From positions 1-8,111 of the forward strand of contig DLVS01000753.1 of the NCBI GenBank assembly GCA_003445095.1: a stretch of 8,111 bases of DNA, read 5' to 3'. The notes below the pieces were generated by a model that did not search any database, was not told the origin of the DNA, and was given only the letters and a program-made list of their open reading frames with translations. Below, piece by piece: positions 6,689-8,111 of the stretch (positions within the stretch are counted from its first letter, which is position 1; the number at the start of each line of letters is the position of its first letter). The DNA is from Verrucomicrobiales bacterium. Lineage in GTDB: Bacteria; Verrucomicrobiota; Verrucomicrobiia; Limisphaerales; UBA9464. Both the position numbers and the translations under genes were made by a program.

Positions 6689-7285
6689 TCACTTCGGCAA
6701 GTCCGCGGCGATGGCGCGACTTAGCTCATGGAGCAGTTGGTTCATCGCGGCCACCGCCGGTTGAAGCGACGTAGGATCCGCGGAGTAAGGCCGGTTTTGG
6801 CTAAACCTCCCTTGTCGCACTACCGCGCCACTCTGCGTCGTTCGGATCTGCCACGAGGCGGTCACTTGTACCTGGCTCTGCGGCATGACATCGAAGCGCC
6901 AAACCCGCACGTCGAGACGAGTCGCGTCGCGTGTCACATAACTTTGGTTCGCCCGAAGAACCGATCCTCGTGTCAGGAGAGACAGGTCATTCCGCACGGT
7001 CTGGTCCACCCCTTCTCCAAAAGGTTGAGCCCATTGGTCGAAGGGGAAATAAGCGAGCTGGTTGGGAGCGATTCGCTGAGCGAGCGAGTTGTTCTGAAGA
7101 TAGCCGGCAACTTCAACCGTGAGGACCACGGTGCTCTCGGCCGGAGGCGCCCCAGTTGCAGGAACCTCCGTTAACGCCGTGAGTTCGTAGAACCGCGTTG
7201 GATCCTTCTTCGGCGTTAAGACCGAACAGCCGGGGACCAGCCAGACGGCCACGCCCAAAAACAGTAACTTCGAGCAAACTCTCAT
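6689..7285 (-). CDS. PqiC/YmbA-type ABC transport auxiliary lipoprotein (PF03886-like)
   Basis: 198 aa outer-membrane lipoprotein that would work with the MCE protein encoded just before it. The signal is MRVCSKLLFLGVAVWLVPGC, with lipobox VPGC and lipidated Cys 20. The mature part starts with the family hallmark FYELTAL after PTR, continues with VVLTVEVAGYLQ (first strand), then IAPNQLAYFPFDQWAQPFGEGVDQTVRNDL, which matches the family's substrate-facing centre where a bait such as …YxxxxRWAEPL… is usual. It ends with VRQGRFSQNRP and a closing helix MNQLLHELSRAIAADL. In characterised systems such proteins form an outer-membrane receptor for lipid shuttling by MCE assemblies. Its ATG (7283-7285) overlaps the stop of the upstream gene, so translation is probably coupled. 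Its stop lies 22 bp from the convergent DUF3299-like gene, and no clear terminator is visible between them. Confidence 0.87.
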   Translation of the reverse strand: MRVCSKLLFLGVAVWLVPGCSVLTPKKDPTRFYELTALTEVPATGAPPAESTVVLTVEVAGYLQNNSLAQRIAPNQLAYFPFDQWAQPFGEGVDQTVRNDLSLLTRGSVLRANQSYVTRDATRLDVRVWRFDVMPQSQVQVTASWQIRTTQSGAVVRQGRFSQNRPYSADPTSLQPAVAAMNQLLHELSRAIAADLPK

Positions 7286-7977
7286 GGATGGGAATCGTTG
7301 GATCGATCGCGGCCGGTTAGAATTGACTGAGGATTACGACTCAAAAAGTCGGCGAGTTGACGTAGCGAAACCGCGGTTCGCTGGAACTCCGCCAGGGTGG
7401 CGACCAATTGGCTGACCATCGGAGAATCATCGCCGACCAAGCGCCGCGCATCGACCAACGTTCGCTCCAATTCGGCGATCGTCTGGTCAGCGGCCACGGC
7501 GGTGTTCGAGAATTGATTGATCAACGGCTTAAGGTCACCTCGCAAGTCGGACGCGGTCACCCGGAATTCGTCTGCCATTTTTTCGACCGAGACGAATGCG
7601 TTGGTCAGACTAGGCGAACGGAGCAACGTTTGAACGTCACCGAGCGCGTCCAGAAGCGATTTGTTGATTTGGCCGACTTGAATTTGTTTCAGCATGTCGT
7701 TGAGCTCGGTCGCTGCTGCCTCGATGCGATCGAGAATGCGTTCGACCTTGGGCAACGAGCCAGCCAACTTTTGCAGACCGGATTGGACGGTCGGAATTTC
7801 CGGATACTTGCCGGGGGGCGTCCGCAAATCCGGAGGGGGCGCATTGGTGTAAACGTCTAGCCCTACGTAAAGCATGCCCGTGAGAAAACTTTCAATCTCG
7901 AGCGAGCCGCGGATTCCCTTGTTGACCATGGCGCGGACCAACACCGGGTTGGAAAGATCCAACGGATCGCCCGTATC
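7282..7977 (-). CDS. MlaD/PqiB-family MCE protein, N-terminus missing at a probable chimeric junction
   Basis: Substrate-binding MCE protein of a lipid-transport ABC system; only the C-terminal 231 residues are here. The first residues IRGSLEIESFLTGMLYVGLDVY are the last strands of the MCE domain (compare RAQLQTQSLLTGQLYVxLDF in PqiB-type proteins). A long helical region follows (LPKVERILDRIEAAATELNDML…, …TIAELERTLVDARRLVGDDSPM…), ending with the usual LADFLSRNPQSILTGR. The membrane anchor and most of the MCE domain are absent. Going upstream, codons for D-T-G-D-P-L-D still fit the family, then TGA occurs at 7980-7978, exactly where GshB-like coding sequence begins on the other strand. A TTG at 7962 could serve as start for a 226-aa product, but this would lack the anchor, so I treat the gene as cut. 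Downstream it overlaps the PqiC-type gene by ATGA. Confidence 0.85.
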   Translation of the reverse strand, partial: DTGDPLDLSNPVLVRAMVNKGIRGSLEIESFLTGMLYVGLDVYTNAPPPDLRTPPGKYPEIPTVQSGLQKLAGSLPKVERILDRIEAAATELNDMLKQIQVGQINKSLLDALGDVQTLLRSPSLTNAFVSVEKMADEFRVTASDLRGDLKPLINQFSNTAVAADQTIAELERTLVDARRLVGDDSPMVSQLVATLAEFQRTAVSLRQLADFLSRNPQSILTGRDRSNDSHP

Positions 7978-7981
7978 TCAC

Positions 7982-8111
7982 GCCGACCCGCTCGAGTCCT
8001 TCAAGACCTACAAGGACAGCACCTTCGTCATGATGCGCGAGGCTGCGCGCCGGGGCTGGCGTCTGGCTGCCTGCGAGCCGGCGCAGCTCAGCTGGCGTTC
8101 GGGCGCGCTGG
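7982..8111 (+). CDS. gshB: N-terminal fragment of glutathione synthetase (GshB), probably foreign to the rest of the window
   Basis: The frame reads [15 protein letters not shown], then MMREAARRGWRLAACEP and LSWRSGAL, and runs off the edge. This matches the N-terminal region of proteobacterial, especially betaproteobacterial, GshB (typically [24 protein letters not shown]…, where E. coli has DPIxxxxxKKDSSFAML). GshB joins gamma-glutamylcysteine and glycine using ATP; its catalytic domains lie beyond the window. The normal first five or six residues are absent: upstream in frame come only codons antisense to the MCE gene, back to an ATG at 7928. Of 43 codons here 39 end in G or C, against 35 of the first 49 visible codons (from 7962) of the MCE gene. 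The fragment therefore appears to be joined from another genome or locus. Confidence 0.8.

Noticed and set aside
7282..7962. MCE gene as a complete 226-aa protein starting at TTG 7962
   Set aside because: It would lack the membrane anchor and most of the MCE domain, and family-like residues continue upstream to the junction.
7928..8111. Plus-strand ORF from ATG 7928 reading into GshB
   Set aside because: Its first 18 codons are antisense to conserved MCE sequence; only the part from 7982 resembles GshB, so the start is an artefact of the junction.

Overview
The window looks like a Verrucomicrobiota-type genome segment (possibly near Pedosphaera/Limisphaerales), with a short foreign-looking piece at the right end. 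The assignment is inference. It rests on a CRTAC/ASPIC FG-GAP protein, a His-rich lipoprotein paired with a DUF3299-like protein, an orphan LytS-type kinase, and a short inverted repeat whose translation (…HAKARGGEE…) resembles one I associate with PVC-group intergenic DNA. No RNA genes, insertion sequences or CRISPR arrays were seen.

Layout. Bases 1-135 are the tail of a gene, possibly a hybrid sensor kinase. A 225-bp gap with two adjacent perfect palindromes leads to an NtrC-type sigma-54 activator (361-1860, +). Two overlapping, mutually exclusive hairpins lie at 1887-1927, followed by a convergent LytS/YehU-family histidine kinase (1954-about 3174, -). From 3175 to 3601 there is no confident gene. 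This stretch holds an imperfect 26-bp inverted repeat that has been absorbed into the kinase's open N-terminal extension, and a possible 54-aa ORF. The + strand then carries a membrane-anchored CRTAC/FG-GAP/ASPIC protein (3602-5467), a His-rich lipoprotein (5564-6049) and a DUF3299-like secreted protein (6046-6666). The last two overlap by ATGA. Convergent to these, on the - strand, are a PqiC/YmbA-type lipoprotein (6689-7285) and the C-terminal part of an MlaD/PqiB-type MCE protein (7282-7977), also overlapping by ATGA.

Functional reading. The left third is two-component signalling. The middle is a set of exported proteins: a calcium-binding beta-propeller-like protein and a probable metal-handling pair. 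The right part is the distal end of an MCE lipid-transport operon, whose permease, ATPase and MCE N-terminus should lie further right.

Most important anomaly: the MCE reading frame stops abruptly at about 7977. From 7982 to the end the + strand encodes the N-terminal region of a proteobacterial-type glutathione synthetase (GshB), without its start codon and with much higher third-position GC. This looks like a chimeric join, or less likely a genuine recombination, so the right end should not be read as native gene order.
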